A DNA stretch of 64,000 bases from Miscanthus floridulus (GCF_019320115.1 NC_089581.1:13755925-13819924); one strand, 5' to 3'; shown: positions 46,111 to 56,979, counted from the first letter of the stretch. The notes: generated by a model from the sequence alone, not told the origin. Numbers and translations: made by a program.

Positions 46111-47100
46111 ATGGCCCGCATGAAGCAAACCGCCCGTAAGTCCACCGGACGAAGAGCACCTCGACATCCGTTGGCCCTGAGGGAGCACCGCACTACGGAC
46201 ACCTTCTTGAGCAAGTTTGGCATGCCGACTTTGCTTTGGAGAGTGCTCCATGATGTGGGGTACCCAGAGGGTCAAGAACCGATGTACTCTTGGAATGAGA
46301 CCCAGTTAGCAAAGGATGGACTTATAGTGGTAGAGATCACGGTTCCTGCTCTCGGTGATGCTCCAGATTGGGATGGTTGGCACTTGGAGTTTGAGGGTCG
46401 CACCCCTGCTGAGGGTGCAGAGGGAGCAGCTTTCTGTGTCATCAGGGATATCATGAGCAGATTTCCTAGTGAGCTTGCAGCAGCTCTAGCTGGCACCTTT
46501 CCTAGGGATGATCCTCGTGATACCATTTGGGTTTAGCCTCAGGGAAGTGCCTTGGTCAGAGGCCTAGCTGAGGGACAGGCTAGCGACAACCATTCTATGA
46601 GTGCTATGTTCGCCACCATCAGAGCGTATGAGGGTCTCGAGAGTACCTACTGGACTTTGACTGGCTTGCGTGGTCAGGATAAGCTCAAGGGGAGAAAGCA
46701 GAAGAAGAGATAGGCACGTGCTATAGCTAGCTTACAGGAGCAGTTAGCTGATATGAACTTACAGTGGAACCAGGCGGTTGAGAGAGGTGATAGAGCTATG
46801 TAGCGGGTGCATACGTTGACTCAAGCCAACAACAATGCAGACCGCATGATTGGATAGTTGGTTCAGGAAAGGAATGAAGCCTAGGACGAGAGGGACCTTC
46901 TGCTGCAGAGGGTCGATGAGCTAGAGGAATACAACGGCAACCTGCATGAGGAGTTTCACACACTCTACAATGGGGTTGGCCCATATGCTCCACCAGACGC
47001 TGCTGGCATGGATATCGACAACGACAATGAGGACGAGCCTGTAGTTTCACCTAGGGGCGATGGTGACGTATCTAATCCTGACGATGGCCCCAAGGAGTAG
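46111..47100 (+). pseudogene. Extra ORF of element F with a histone H3-like N-terminal tail and a coiled-coil-like C-terminus
   Basis: One uninterrupted frame of 329 codons broken only by five TAG codons (46534, 46711, 46801, 46855, 46882) and no frameshift. After Met the product begins ARMKQTARKSTGRRAPR; plant H3 begins ARTKQTARKSTGGKAPR. Lys4, Arg8, Lys9, Ser10, Thr11 and Arg17 of H3 are kept. Thr3 is Met (ACG to ATG would be CpG decay), and Gly13-Lys14 are Arg-Arg. Soon after comes LALREHR, recalling H3 VALREIR. Residues 30-140 (WNETQLAKDG, WHLEFEGRTP) match nothing I know. The last half is Gln/Glu/Leu/Arg-rich and coiled-coil-like, with an acidic end. It lies between primer site and gag, a place where Tekay elements normally have no ORF. 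Function unknown; the H3 resemblance suggests a chromatin-related role. A host histone gene is excluded because the histone fold is absent. Confidence 0.75.
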
Positions 47101-47464
47101 GCTAGTTGCCTTGCGCTAGTATCTAGGTCCTGTCGCGATGACCTTTCTTTTGTTGGCATGTAACCTAATGTATTTTGATTCGAACTTATGAGACTTGGCA
47201 TGTGGTTGGAACTTGATTAAGAATGCGATATCTGAACGCATAAAAGTCCAGTGTATGTATGCTGGCAGTTTGGTTGTATGGACGCGATGTTTGCCGTTGA
47301 AGTAATTTGATTAAGTGCTATTGTTTTAATTGGGATGCGATTGTTGTGCCTCTGTTTTATTGTATGAATTTATTCTCTCCAGTAAATTTAGTACGGCATA
47401 ATTTTTCCTTCACTCGCAAATATTATAGCTTCACTCAATCATTACTTGTTGCTGAAATATACAG
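47101..47464 (+). other. Spacer between the extra ORF and gag of element F
   Basis: 364 bp, AT-rich, non-coding. It ends in GAAATATACAG directly before the gag ATG, again splice-acceptor-like. Confidence 0.5.
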
Positions 47465-48643
47465 ATGACAAATACTCGCCGAACCACGTATGAGGCCGCT
47501 GAGACCGGTGCTAATGGTGCGGGGACCGGTGGTGGTGGTAGAAACCACGGCAACAACAATGAGCCTCCTCATGAACCGCATTTGCCACCTCCTCCCCTGT
47601 TTACCCCAGAGATGTTTCTCGCACAGTTGCTTGGGAGTCAGCGCAACGCGGAACAATCCCAGAAGAACATGGAGGATTTTATGCGTACCATCGCCAACAA
47701 CGTTCAACGCGGTAACAATCAGGGTGGTGGCATTGGAGTGAACCAATATAGCAGCTTCAAAGATTTTATGGACACCAGGCCGCCAATATTCAAGGAAGCA
47801 ACAGAACCACATGATGCTAAAGAATGGATAAACACTATGGAAGATAAATTCCGTGTGTTGAGGATGACTGAGGTATTAAAAACTAAGTATGCTGCACTTC
47901 AGTTGCAAGGACCAGCAGGAATGTGGTGGAAGCACCATCGCATAACCTTCCCTCCAAACGCTCAGATTACGTGGAGAGAGTTTGCTGAGGCCTTCCGTGG
48001 AGTTTATATTCCACCTGGGCTGACCGAGATGAAGTTGGGAGAGTTCTTGGCGTTAAATCAGGGCACCAAGACCGTGACGTAATATCTGCATGCCTTCAAC
48101 AACTTGTGTCGTTATGCTCCCGACATGGTTGATACCGATGCTAAGAGAATAGCCAGTTTCAAGAGGGGACTCAATCCAAAAATGATGAAGCATGTGGGTA
48201 CCAACAGCCACATCAGATTCAATGACTTCATCAGTGACTATCTGAAGCAGGAAAAGAACAACAACGCCAGCACCACAGCCAAGACTCGCAAGAGAGCCCT
48301 TGAAGGTGGTCTGTCCCAAGCAAGAGCACCTGCAGGAGGTCATCCTCCATATCGCCCATCGGCACCTGGTGCGAGGTTCAGGCCACCTCAGCAGAGAAGT
48401 CAGAATTTCCGTGGACCCCAAAAGCCTTACAAGATGGCAGTACAGCCCAACAAGGCAGCCACAACTATGATACAAGGCAGTTCCAAGGGAGCTATGGGAT
48501 CTGCTGGGACAGTGAGGGGACCCTGCTATAACTATGATCAACCTGGCCACTTCTCGAGGTTTTGTCCGTATCTACCCAAGAAGAAGCATCAGACTTATAA
48601 TGCTAGGGTGCATAGTATGACTGTGGATGAAATTCCTGAGGGA
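47465..48643 (+). pseudogene. Element F gag
   Basis: The start is ATG 47465 (MTNTRRTTYEAAETG). A Gly/Asn-rich N-terminus is followed by the gag domain (RPPIFKEATEPHDAKEWINT, QLQGPAGMWWKHH, WREFAEAFRGVYIPPGLTEM), then a basic linker and a zinc knuckle CYNYDQPGHFSRFC at about 48524. Its second Cys has become Tyr, so nucleic-acid binding would be impaired. One TAA stop lies at 48080. Gag and pol share one frame, so a fused Gag-Pol protein is expected, as in other chromoviruses. It builds the particle. Confidence 0.9.
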
Positions 48644-49012
48644 GAGCCCATCACTGCTGGTAAGTTTCCTGTCAACGAAAACCCTGCAGTTGTTCTCTTT
48701 GATTCTGGATCATCGCATTCTTTTATGAGTCAAGCATTTGCACAGAAATATGAACAACTATGCATAGAATTAGGTTATGGTTACTGTATAAGCTCAGTAG
48801 GGGCTGATGTTTTGACCAATTGGATGGTTCGAGGGGCAACCCTTGAATTAGGTAGCAGGAAGTTCCGAGTAAACTTGATAGTTATGCTTGGACTAGTTTT
48901 GGATGTCATTATAGGGATGAATTGGATGAAGGATTGGGGAGCAGTCATAGATACTGGAAGTTGAGTACTTACCCTTAAGGATCCCCTGGGTGAGGGTACT
49001 TTCCAAGTACCA
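48644..49012 (+). pseudogene. Element F aspartic protease
   Basis: The active-site motif VVLFDSGSSHSFMS (near 48695) and the second conserved block VILGMNWM-like DVIIGMNWMKDWGAVIDT (near 48903) are both present. A TGA stop at 48962 closes the frame before RT resumes in the same frame. It would cleave the polyprotein. Confidence 0.85.
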
Positions 49013-50400
49013 TTGCCTCGGAGAACAGATCTTATAAGTGTGACATGTGCTATGGCAGTCATTCCTATTCATCAGATTCCGGTAGTGTGTGAATTTCCGG
49101 ATGTATTCCTGGATGAGCTACCTAGTCTTCCACCGGATAGGGAGATTGAGTTTGGAATTGAGTTAATCCCCAGAACAACTCCGATTTCAAGGAGACCCTA
49201 TCGGATGCCTCTAGATGAATTAGCTGAGCTGAAGAAGCAACTAGAAGACTTATCAAAAAAGGGGTTTATCCGGCCAAGCAAGTCTGAATGGGGATGTCCC
49301 GCCTTGTTTGTGAAGAAGAAGAAAGAGGGCACATTGAGAATGTGCGTAGATTACAGGCCACTCAACGCTATAACCATAAAGAATAAGTATCCCTTGCCTC
49401 ATATTGATGTTCTATTTGACCAGTTAACCAAGGCCAAGGTGTTCTCAAAAATAGATTTGAGATCCGGTTATCACCAGATCAAGATTAGGCCATAGGATAT
49501 ACCGAAAACTACATTTTCCACCAGATACGGGTTGTATGAGTATCTTGTCATGTCCTTTGGCTTGACAAATGCTCCTGCATACTTTATGTTTTTGATGAAT
49601 ATAGTTTTCATGCCAGAATTGGATAAGTTCGTGGTGGTGTTCATCGATGACATTCTGGTGTACTCTAAGAACGAGAAGGATCATGAAGAGCATCTGAGAA
49701 TTGTCTTGACCAGACTTAGGGATCATCAACTGTATGCTAAGTTTAGCAAATGTGAATTCTGGTTAAAGAAAGTTCCTTTCCTTGGTCACATTCTATCAGA
49801 AAATGGAGTTTCAGTCGATCCAGGTAAGGTGCAAGAGGTTATGGATTGGAAAGCACCAACCACAGTTCTTGAGATTAGAAGTTTCTTAGGACTAGCCGGT
49901 TATTACCGTCGCTTTATACTAGACTTCTCGAAGATTGCCAAACCGATGACAAGTCTGCTACAGAAAGATCACAAGTTTGTGCGGACAGAGGAGTGTGAAG
50001 CAGCTTTCCACACTTTGCGGAAACTGTTGACCACTGCTCCTGTTCTAGCACAACCAGATATCAAGAAACCATTTGATGTGTTTTGCGACGCATCGAAGAC
50101 TGGATTGGGATGTGTTCTTATGCAAGAAAGGAGAGTCCTTGCTTATGCTTCATGTCAATTGAGAAAGCACGAGGTCAACTATCCAACGCATGATCTTGAA
50201 CTTGCTGCAGTTGTGCATGCCCTAAAAATTTGGAGACATTATCTACTTGACAATGTGTGCAATATTTTCACGGATCACAAGAGTCTTAAGTACATCTTTA
50301 CCCAACCAGAGCTGAACATCTTTACCCTAAAAATAGATGGTTGGAATTGATCAAGGATTACAACTTGAATGTGTAATATCATCCTAGAAAAGCCAATGTA
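49013..50400 (+). pseudogene. Element F reverse transcriptase and RNase H
   Basis: RT blocks include [54 protein letters not shown], the catalytic [11 protein letters not shown] (near 49645), and [17 protein letters not shown]. RNase H follows from about 50075 ([27 protein letters not shown]). A TAG stop is at 49493 and a one-base frameshift lies between 50310 and 50340, just before [13 protein letters not shown] stop is near 50373. The domains are otherwise well kept. Confidence 0.92.
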
Positions 50401-51942
50401 GTGGCAGATGCTTTGAGCAGAAAGTCACATTACTTGAATGTGCAGCCATTACTTGAAGATGGGTTCGATCTGATGCATCCTGCTGTGTTACATAGTATTC
50501 AGATTAGTTGCTCTTTGGAGAGTAAGATAATAGAAGGTCAGAAAACCGACAAGGGAATATTCCACGTCAAAGAGAAAATCAAAGAAAATCCATCTCAGCA
50601 CTTTAAAGAGGATGAACAGGGCATGTTGTGGTTTGACAACCATCTTGTGGTTCCCAAGGATTGAGAGCTTAGGAATAAACTCATGGATGAAGCTCACCTT
50701 TCTAAGCTATCTATCCATCCCAGAAGTAGTAAGATGTATCAAGAACTCAGATCTCGTTATTGGTGGACCAAAATGAAGAAAGAAATTACAGCATATGTTG
50801 CCAGATGTGACACATGTTGTCGAGTGAAAGCCATTCATATGAAACCTACCGGTATGTTGCAACCCTTGTCAGTCCCTAGTTGGAAGTGGGACGATATCAG
50901 TATGGATTTTATCTCGGGTTTGCTCACTACTCAAAAAGGACATGATTCGATTTGGGTGATTGTGGATCGTCTTACCAAGACCGCTCATTTCCTACCTGTC
51001 AAGACAACTTATCGACCACCTCAATATGCCGAGAAGTATATCACAGAAATTGTGAGGTTGCATGGTATACCAAAGACCATAGTATCTGATAGAGGCTCAC
51101 AGTTCATGGCTCACTTTTGGGAACATTTACACAAAGGCTTAGGAACTAATTTGATTCGTAGTACCGCTTATCATCCTCAGACAGATGGTTAGACTGAACG
51201 AGTGAATGCTGTTTTGGAGGATATGTTAAGAGCCTGCATATTGTCTTCTAAGGGATCGTGGGAGTCGTGGTTACCATTAGCTAAGTTTTCTTACAATAAT
51301 AGTTATCAAGAAAGCATCAAGATGGCTCCATTCGAAGCTTTATATGGCAGAAAATGTAGAACACCATTGAATTGGGTTGAGCCTGGAGATAGAAGGTATT
51401 ATGGCATTGACTTTATAGAAGAGGCCGAGAAGAAAGTTCATATTATTCAACAAAATATGAAGGCGGCCCAATCGCGTCAGAAAAGTTATGCAGACAAAAG
51501 AAGGAGACCCCTTGTGTTTGAAGTTGGTGACTATGTTTATCTGAAGGTCACGCCAATGAAGAAGAAAAGGTTTGGAGTCCGAAGAAAGCTTGCCGCTAGA
51601 TTCATAGGACCATACAAGATCCTAGAACAAAGAGGTACGGTAGCCTACAAGTTAGAGTTACTCGAGACAATGAGTACCGTTTTCCCAGTTTTCCATGTAT
51701 CACATCTCAAGAAATGTTTGCGTGTTCCGGAGGAAAGAATAGAACCTTGAGGCATCCAACTCAAATTAGATTTGGTGTATCGTGAGCAACCAGTCCGTGT
51801 GTTAGACACTAAAGAACGTGCTACTCGGAGTAGTGTGGTGAAAACATACAAGATACAGTGGGATCATCATGATGAGGGAGATGCAACTTGGGAAACAGGA
51901 GAATATCTACAAAAAGCTTATGAAGATTTTTATAACAAATAG
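50401..51942 (+). pseudogene. Element F integrase with C-terminal chromodomain
   Basis: The zinc-binding segment has HLSKLSIHP and CDTCC (50695-50820). The catalytic core has Asp in SMDFISG (about 50905), Asp in SDRGSQF (about 51090) and Glu directly after the TAG in TDG*TERV (51190-51199). A GPY/F module (ARFIGPYKILEQRG, 51600) is followed by VFHVSHLKKC. The chromodomain spans about 51790-51939: RVLDTKERATRSSVVKTYK, IQWDHHDEGDATWETGEYL. It keeps the central Trp but lacks part of the aromatic cage, as in the group II chromodomains of Tekay elements. Stops are at 50662, 51190 and 51748. Chromodomain integrases steer insertion to heterochromatin. Confidence 0.92.
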
Positions 51943-51974
51943 TTCGTAACCCAAATCTCGGGACGAGATTTTTA

Positions 51975-51988
51975 TAAGGGAGAAAGGC
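51975..51988 (+). promoter_or_regulatory. Polypurine tract of element F
   Basis: AAGGGAGAAAGGC lies directly before the 3' LTR, a typical Tekay tract. Confidence 0.8.
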
Positions 51989-54519
51989 TGTAACACCCTG
52001 GTGTTATGCCAGCATTTGGGCACTGCAAATCATGCATATCATGCATCATCAAGCATCCTAATCATACATGCTTAATCATGTAAATAATAACTGAAATACT
52101 GCTTCGAAACATACGAAACATGCTCGTGAAACATGAATGTTGCATACACTTGTTTAGGGTTGTTTTTGCCCAAAGTATGCTTGCTAGGATTAGTAAAACA
52201 TGTTTGGCTATTATTGTAAATCATCTAGAATTATTTAGCACAATTTTTGGAGCAAGGTTTGTATTTAAATTATTGCCAAATTTTGCTTTAAAAATAATTC
52301 TCCAAAAATTAGGGTTTTGAAGTAATATTGAGTTTAATTTGGTAATCAAAATCTATTTGGAATTTGACTTTGGTCATAAAAGCAAAGTTGTAGATATTGA
52401 AAAATGGAACAAATTTCATTTTTACACCAATTTTATGAAAATGCTTTTAAATGGCTCAAAAATGGGAATTTAATTCTGTTTATTTGAGAAATAAAAAGAA
52501 AAAATTTTCATTTTCGCATAACAGGCCGTCGCTCTGCTTCCCGGCCCATGGCCGAAGCCGGCCTCGCCTGCATCCCCGCCTGCTGCGTGTTTTTTCCTGG
52601 CCAGCAGCGCTTCGCCGGCCCAGGCCCATGCCGCGGCCGCTCCCGCGCGTAGACGCGCCCGCCTTCCCCGCCTGCCCGGCCGCCACGCGGCGCTCGTACA
52701 CCGGCGGTGAGGGGCGGTGCCTGCTCCGACCGGCCGTGCTCTACCTTCAAAGCGGTCCGAGCGTGCGCACCCTACCCCACTCCGCCATTTCACTTCGCCA
52801 CCCTCCCTGCCTCTCGCTCCGCAACAGCAGCAGCAGCGCTCGAGCTGCCAAGCTCGCCGACGCGCTCTGCCGGCGTCGAGCTCCCGCACCACCGCACCAT
52901 CCCTCGATTCATGCTGCCAGCAGTTCCGCCTCGTCAATCTCCATCGCTTGCGCTCGTTCACGGCTGCCGTCGTCGAGGTGAGGGCCGAACTTGGCGCCTC
53001 CTTCCTCTCCGGTGAGCATGCTGCCGTGGCCGCGCAGACCGCCACGCCATCGGGCCAGCTCCTCTCTGTCAGTCGGTGCGGCTCAGCGTGTTGAGCACGC
53101 TGGCACCACCCGCGCCATGGAGGGGCTCGCCGCCGGTGAGCACCGGCCGGCGGAGCACCTCCCCTGCCCCCGGGTCGCTGACCCACAAGGCCCAGCCGCA
53201 GTGGCTGGCGAAGGCCCGGGTGGCTGGCCAGTGGGCCGATTGACCCGCTGGGTCCTGCCTGTCTGTCTCTCTAGCGTGGGTTTTGGGTGAAGAACCGGGT
53301 GGATCTAGCAGATTTGAGCATGAAGTTTAAAAGGATTTCAAAAATGATTTTTCAGATTTCTATTTAAATGCTTTGGAAAATGTTTGTGTACTCCTTTTGG
53401 CTCCAAATTTGTTGAAACAAATTTTGTTGTATTCCTTGTCACCAGATCTACATGATAAAATTTTTGCATGTCATTTTGATATACTTTTCTGTAGAGCTTT
53501 ATTTAATCCTTGATATTGCTGATAACTTGAAAAATGTGTAGAAAAACCTATAGGCTTCAGAAAAATATGATTCCAAGTTTGTTAATCTTCTTATGTAATG
53601 TACTTTCTAGGAAAAATATGTGTCATGCATGTACTATAGAAAAATTATGAGGTGTAGTTCAAGTGCCTTTAATGGCTGATTTTTATTATTTTAGCTAGAG
53701 AGCAAACTTTGTATAAAACATGCATGTGATAATTTTTGTACAGTGATTGTATGCTATGAAGATCATAGGAAAAATGCTAACTCTATTGTTTGACACTTTT
53801 CACAGTACAAAGTATTTTCATGTTCATAATCATGCCATAGCTTGTTATTTTTGTGTAGGCTAATCCACTCATTCAAATACCATGAAAATCTGATAGTAGA
53901 CTACTTAGGGTAGTACTGTGCTATGGTAATTTTCTAAGATTTTTCTAAGTAATAAAAATAGATGTTGCTATTCAAACTTATTATTAATTAGGGTTTAATC
54001 AAGTGTTGCTTTATGTGTGATTAAGAAATTAGTGAAGCTTTGGTGTATCTTTGAACCTTCTCGTACTCAGGGTTTTATTCCCACTTGTTGCAGATGGGCA
54101 GATGTATTACGGTTACTGTATCAACTGTCTTTATCCTGCGATGGGTGATGCTTAGGACCATGGGCATGGTCATTCCTTACGTCTCGTCTGATGCTTTTGT
54201 TGGAGATGATCATTCGCTGGCACTGTATTTGAACTCCGTGTGAGTGTGTGTGGTTTGAACAAATGGCTTCCGCTACTTTTATCCGAACTTGTTTTGTAAT
54301 AACTATGTTTAAACTCTGATGTATCTGAGATGCAAACTTTTATGTAATATGTGATGGTGACCGCTAAACTTATTACGATCTTGGCTGGAATGGAAGTTGG
54401 TTTGAAATCATTCGTGATTTCACGGACTACCGGCTTATACGGGCTTAAGTTTTCTAAATCGTCTGCTCTGGCGGATGATTTTCTTACTTAATTTCATATA
54501 ATTGGTCGGTTCTATTACA
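51989..54519 (+). repeat. 3' LTR of element F (2.53 kb, internally deleted)
   Basis: Collinear with the 5' LTR, except that sequence equivalent to 43530-44857 is missing at the junction TCTTTGAA|CCTTCTCGTAC near 54056. Followed by the GGTGT duplication. Confidence 0.93.
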
Positions 54520-54524
54520 GGTGT

Positions 54525-55143
54525 GCGCTTGAGGTCCAAATGCTACACACGCATGTTGTAGTAAAGTCCAAAAAATATTAAATTCACCAAGTCTAGATCT
54601 AGAAAATCCACAAATCTAGTTCAAGATTCATAGATTTGGAGTGGAGCCCTTGAATAGGTCCACCTTTCAAACCTCCCCTATGAGTCAACCCAATCGGGCC
54701 CCTCTGGCCGTATGGGCATTTTATTAGAGGCGTGATATACCAGTTTTAAAGCTTTTTTATTTTAATATTCATATAACAAGTAGTACTAGTAATTAAGTTC
54801 TATACTAAATATCGTGCTGATATATAGCACGTGCAAAATGTCATAAATACAAGTGTACCGACGGATGGAGAAACCGTGCAAACCACAGGTCGACGTACTG
54901 TAGCGGAGTGCGTCATCTCCGAGAAGATAGCGCGTCTCTGCACTGTGCTGGTGTACACCATTTCCAGGTGATGATAGTGCTGCTCGGCTGCTGGATACGG
55001 ATTATAGCACATGCAAAATGCCACAACGACAGCGCTCCTGGGTTGATGGATTCTGTGGTCATGCTTCCTCACTAGTACTCCATAAAATAAATAGGAGGAC
55101 AAAGATATCGACAGATACGTACTCCCTCCATCCAGATTATGTC
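54525..55143. other. Right flank of the element F insertion
   Basis: Non-coding. About 190 bp at 54880-55070 (ATAGTGCTGCTCGGCTGCTG, GCCACAACGACAGCGCTCCT) is a diverged copy of 40150-40340, so F sits between two copies of a low-copy repeat. The last 22 bp (TACTCCCTCCATCCAGATTA) look like one end of a Stowaway MITE broken by element E. Confidence 0.5.
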
Positions 55144-56936
55144 TGTCGACATAGAATTTTTGTCTTCGTGCCGATGACACACATAGCAAGTCGGAAGGGT
55201 CCGCTCGATGGAGCAGATCCGCCTAGCTTCAGCGCAAGGGTGATCGATCCTGCGCAATCCTTCCGAGACATGCCAGTCAATTTGACCCTGCAATTGACAA
55301 AGAGAGAAAACTCATCAGTAATTAAGGGCGGAACGTGCTGGTGTTGCCAGACAGTCCCGAACATGTGGCTCTGAGAGCCGATATAAGAGAAGATCGACTA
55401 AATAGTCGATTCCAGCATATTCATAAGGATAAATCGATTAAAGCTTATGGGGTCGTATACGAAGAATCGGTTATCATTCAAGATAAATATTATTTAAGCA
55501 AATATTAATCAATGGCAATAAGATATCAATGATGATCGATTTATACTGAGCTAGTGATTACAAGTAACCGAACTCTTTTTTATATAAAGAGACAATTCAA
55601 CACCACTCAACCATTTAAAAAAGATAAATCTAATGAACATGTTAGATCTCATCCATCGTCATGACCAGTGGGGCATGAGGCAGAATCATACAGGCCATAG
55701 TAACAACAATAGACTCGACGACCCTAACTCATTACTAATATCAGTGGGGCATGAGGCAGAATCATGCAGGCCGTAATACAATAATAAGATCATGGGGCTA
55801 ACATATCTTTCGACTTATCTCTACTTCAATGATCTCGTAATGTGAACTGTTTGTGAAAGCGCTTGATATCGGATAAATAGTCGATTTAGGCATGGCGCAT
55901 AGTTAAGGTCATGCCTTCTCAGGAACGGGTCTACCAACTAACGATCCCCACTCCACAGTGCCAACAGTGGGGTGAGCGACAGAATCCCATAGGCCGTGAT
56001 GACGGGCCATGGAACGGTTTTTATTAACTAATAGATCTACTCAAGATCAAACATGCCTTAACCGCATACCATGCACGATTAAGATTGACGTAAAACAGCA
56101 TATAAAAACATAACTCATCGCTTAACATGTAGATTAGATCAATTTTAAATTAGCAAATGATGAGTTAAACAAGATATAAGGCCGATCCAGATCAATCTCA
56201 ATCGGGCAGAGTGATATTATTGTAATTAGATAAACGATGAAAGAAATAAGTAATATCGATAACTTAATGAATCTACCAAAGACTGTCATACTAAGGTAGA
56301 GCCGATAACTTGATCTTGATCTAATTCAAGCAGTGGGGTGTGAGGCAGAATCACACAGGCCATACTTGAATTAGACAAGAGTCGATAACTAGCCTATACC
56401 AGAGTCGCAGTGGGGGTTGACCGGATCGATGCAGCCATACGAACAGAGGTATAAACCATGACGGTACTTACAGACAAGCAGTGAAGGTTGACTAGATCGA
56501 TGCAGCCGTACTCGCTGAAGAACTCGTCGATATCTACTCTACTCCTACTCCTAAGGGGTGGCCAGAGCCAAAAAAAATTAATTGACTTGTGTTTGATTGA
56601 TTGTTCTTTATAATAGCCGGGGTTTGCTATTTATACCCGGAGCCTAAAACAAACCCTACTCGAGTACGACTCAATACAATTCTTTGGTATGAAGAAAATA
56701 TTCCTATTTTAAGATAACTTGAACTCTAAACTTTCCCCTTTTGTAGAGTCTGATATGTATCTTCTTGGCGCCAATCATATCCTATCATCGTTATCTGCTG
56801 ACGTCATTCAGAGAGAGTCGATCCAGTGTCACATTCGATCCAGCAGGTATCAATCTTTACTCTATAGACCCCTTGATTGGCATAATTCTGGAAGCCTGCG
56901 AGTTCTTGCGCCCTTTTCCAAATTTTGGTGTAAACA
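55144..56936 (-). repeat. 3' LTR of element E (1.79 kb)
   Basis: Termini TGTCGACATAG ... GGTGTAAACA on the + strand. It contains several copies of a module CAGTGGGGYRTGAGGCAGAA at 55669, 55742 and 56330, a variant near 55971, and a second variant CAGTGGGGGTTGACCGGATC at 56408 and 56480. The minus-strand TATA is at 56626-56635. Confidence 0.78.
56626..56635 (-). promoter_or_regulatory. TATA box of the element E LTR
   Basis: The minus strand reads TATAAATAGC, about 300 bp into the LTR, and supports minus orientation. Confidence 0.55.
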
Positions 56937-56979
56937 CATGCCCCCCAATTTTGGGATAAAATGATTTTATCCCAAAATT
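56937..56979. promoter_or_regulatory. Polypurine tract and perfect palindrome next to the element E LTR
   Basis: The minus-strand tract TTGGGGGGCATG abuts the LTR. It overlaps a 33-bp palindrome (56947-56979) with two perfect 16-bp arms, AATTTTGGGATAAAAT and its complement, around a single G. Confidence 0.8.

Larger units (their letters stand above)
41466..54519 (+). mobile_element. Element F: Tekay-type chromovirus (Ty3/gypsy), 13.1 kb
   Basis: LTRs at 41466-45321 and 51989-54519 start TGTAACACCC and end TTACA, with target duplication GGTGT at 41461-41465 and 54520-54524. After the 5' LTR comes a tRNA-iMet primer site, an extra ORF with an H3-like N-terminus (46111-47100), then gag-pol ending in a chromodomain (47465-51942), then a polypurine tract. 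Long LTRs and a C-terminal chromodomain mark the Tekay (Del) branch. In the first 460 bp the LTRs differ by about 2%, so insertion is fairly recent. The 3' LTR has lost 1328 bp. Confidence 0.95.

Noticed and set aside
46111..46536. A host histone H3 gene
   Set aside because: Only the first ~18 residues and a short ALREHR match. The histone fold is absent, and the frame continues into an element-specific coiled coil inside an LTR element.
47435..47812. Minus-strand ORFs over F gag and pol (e.g. 47435-47812, 48053-48550)
   Set aside because: Mirror frames of a well-supported gag-pol on the + strand.
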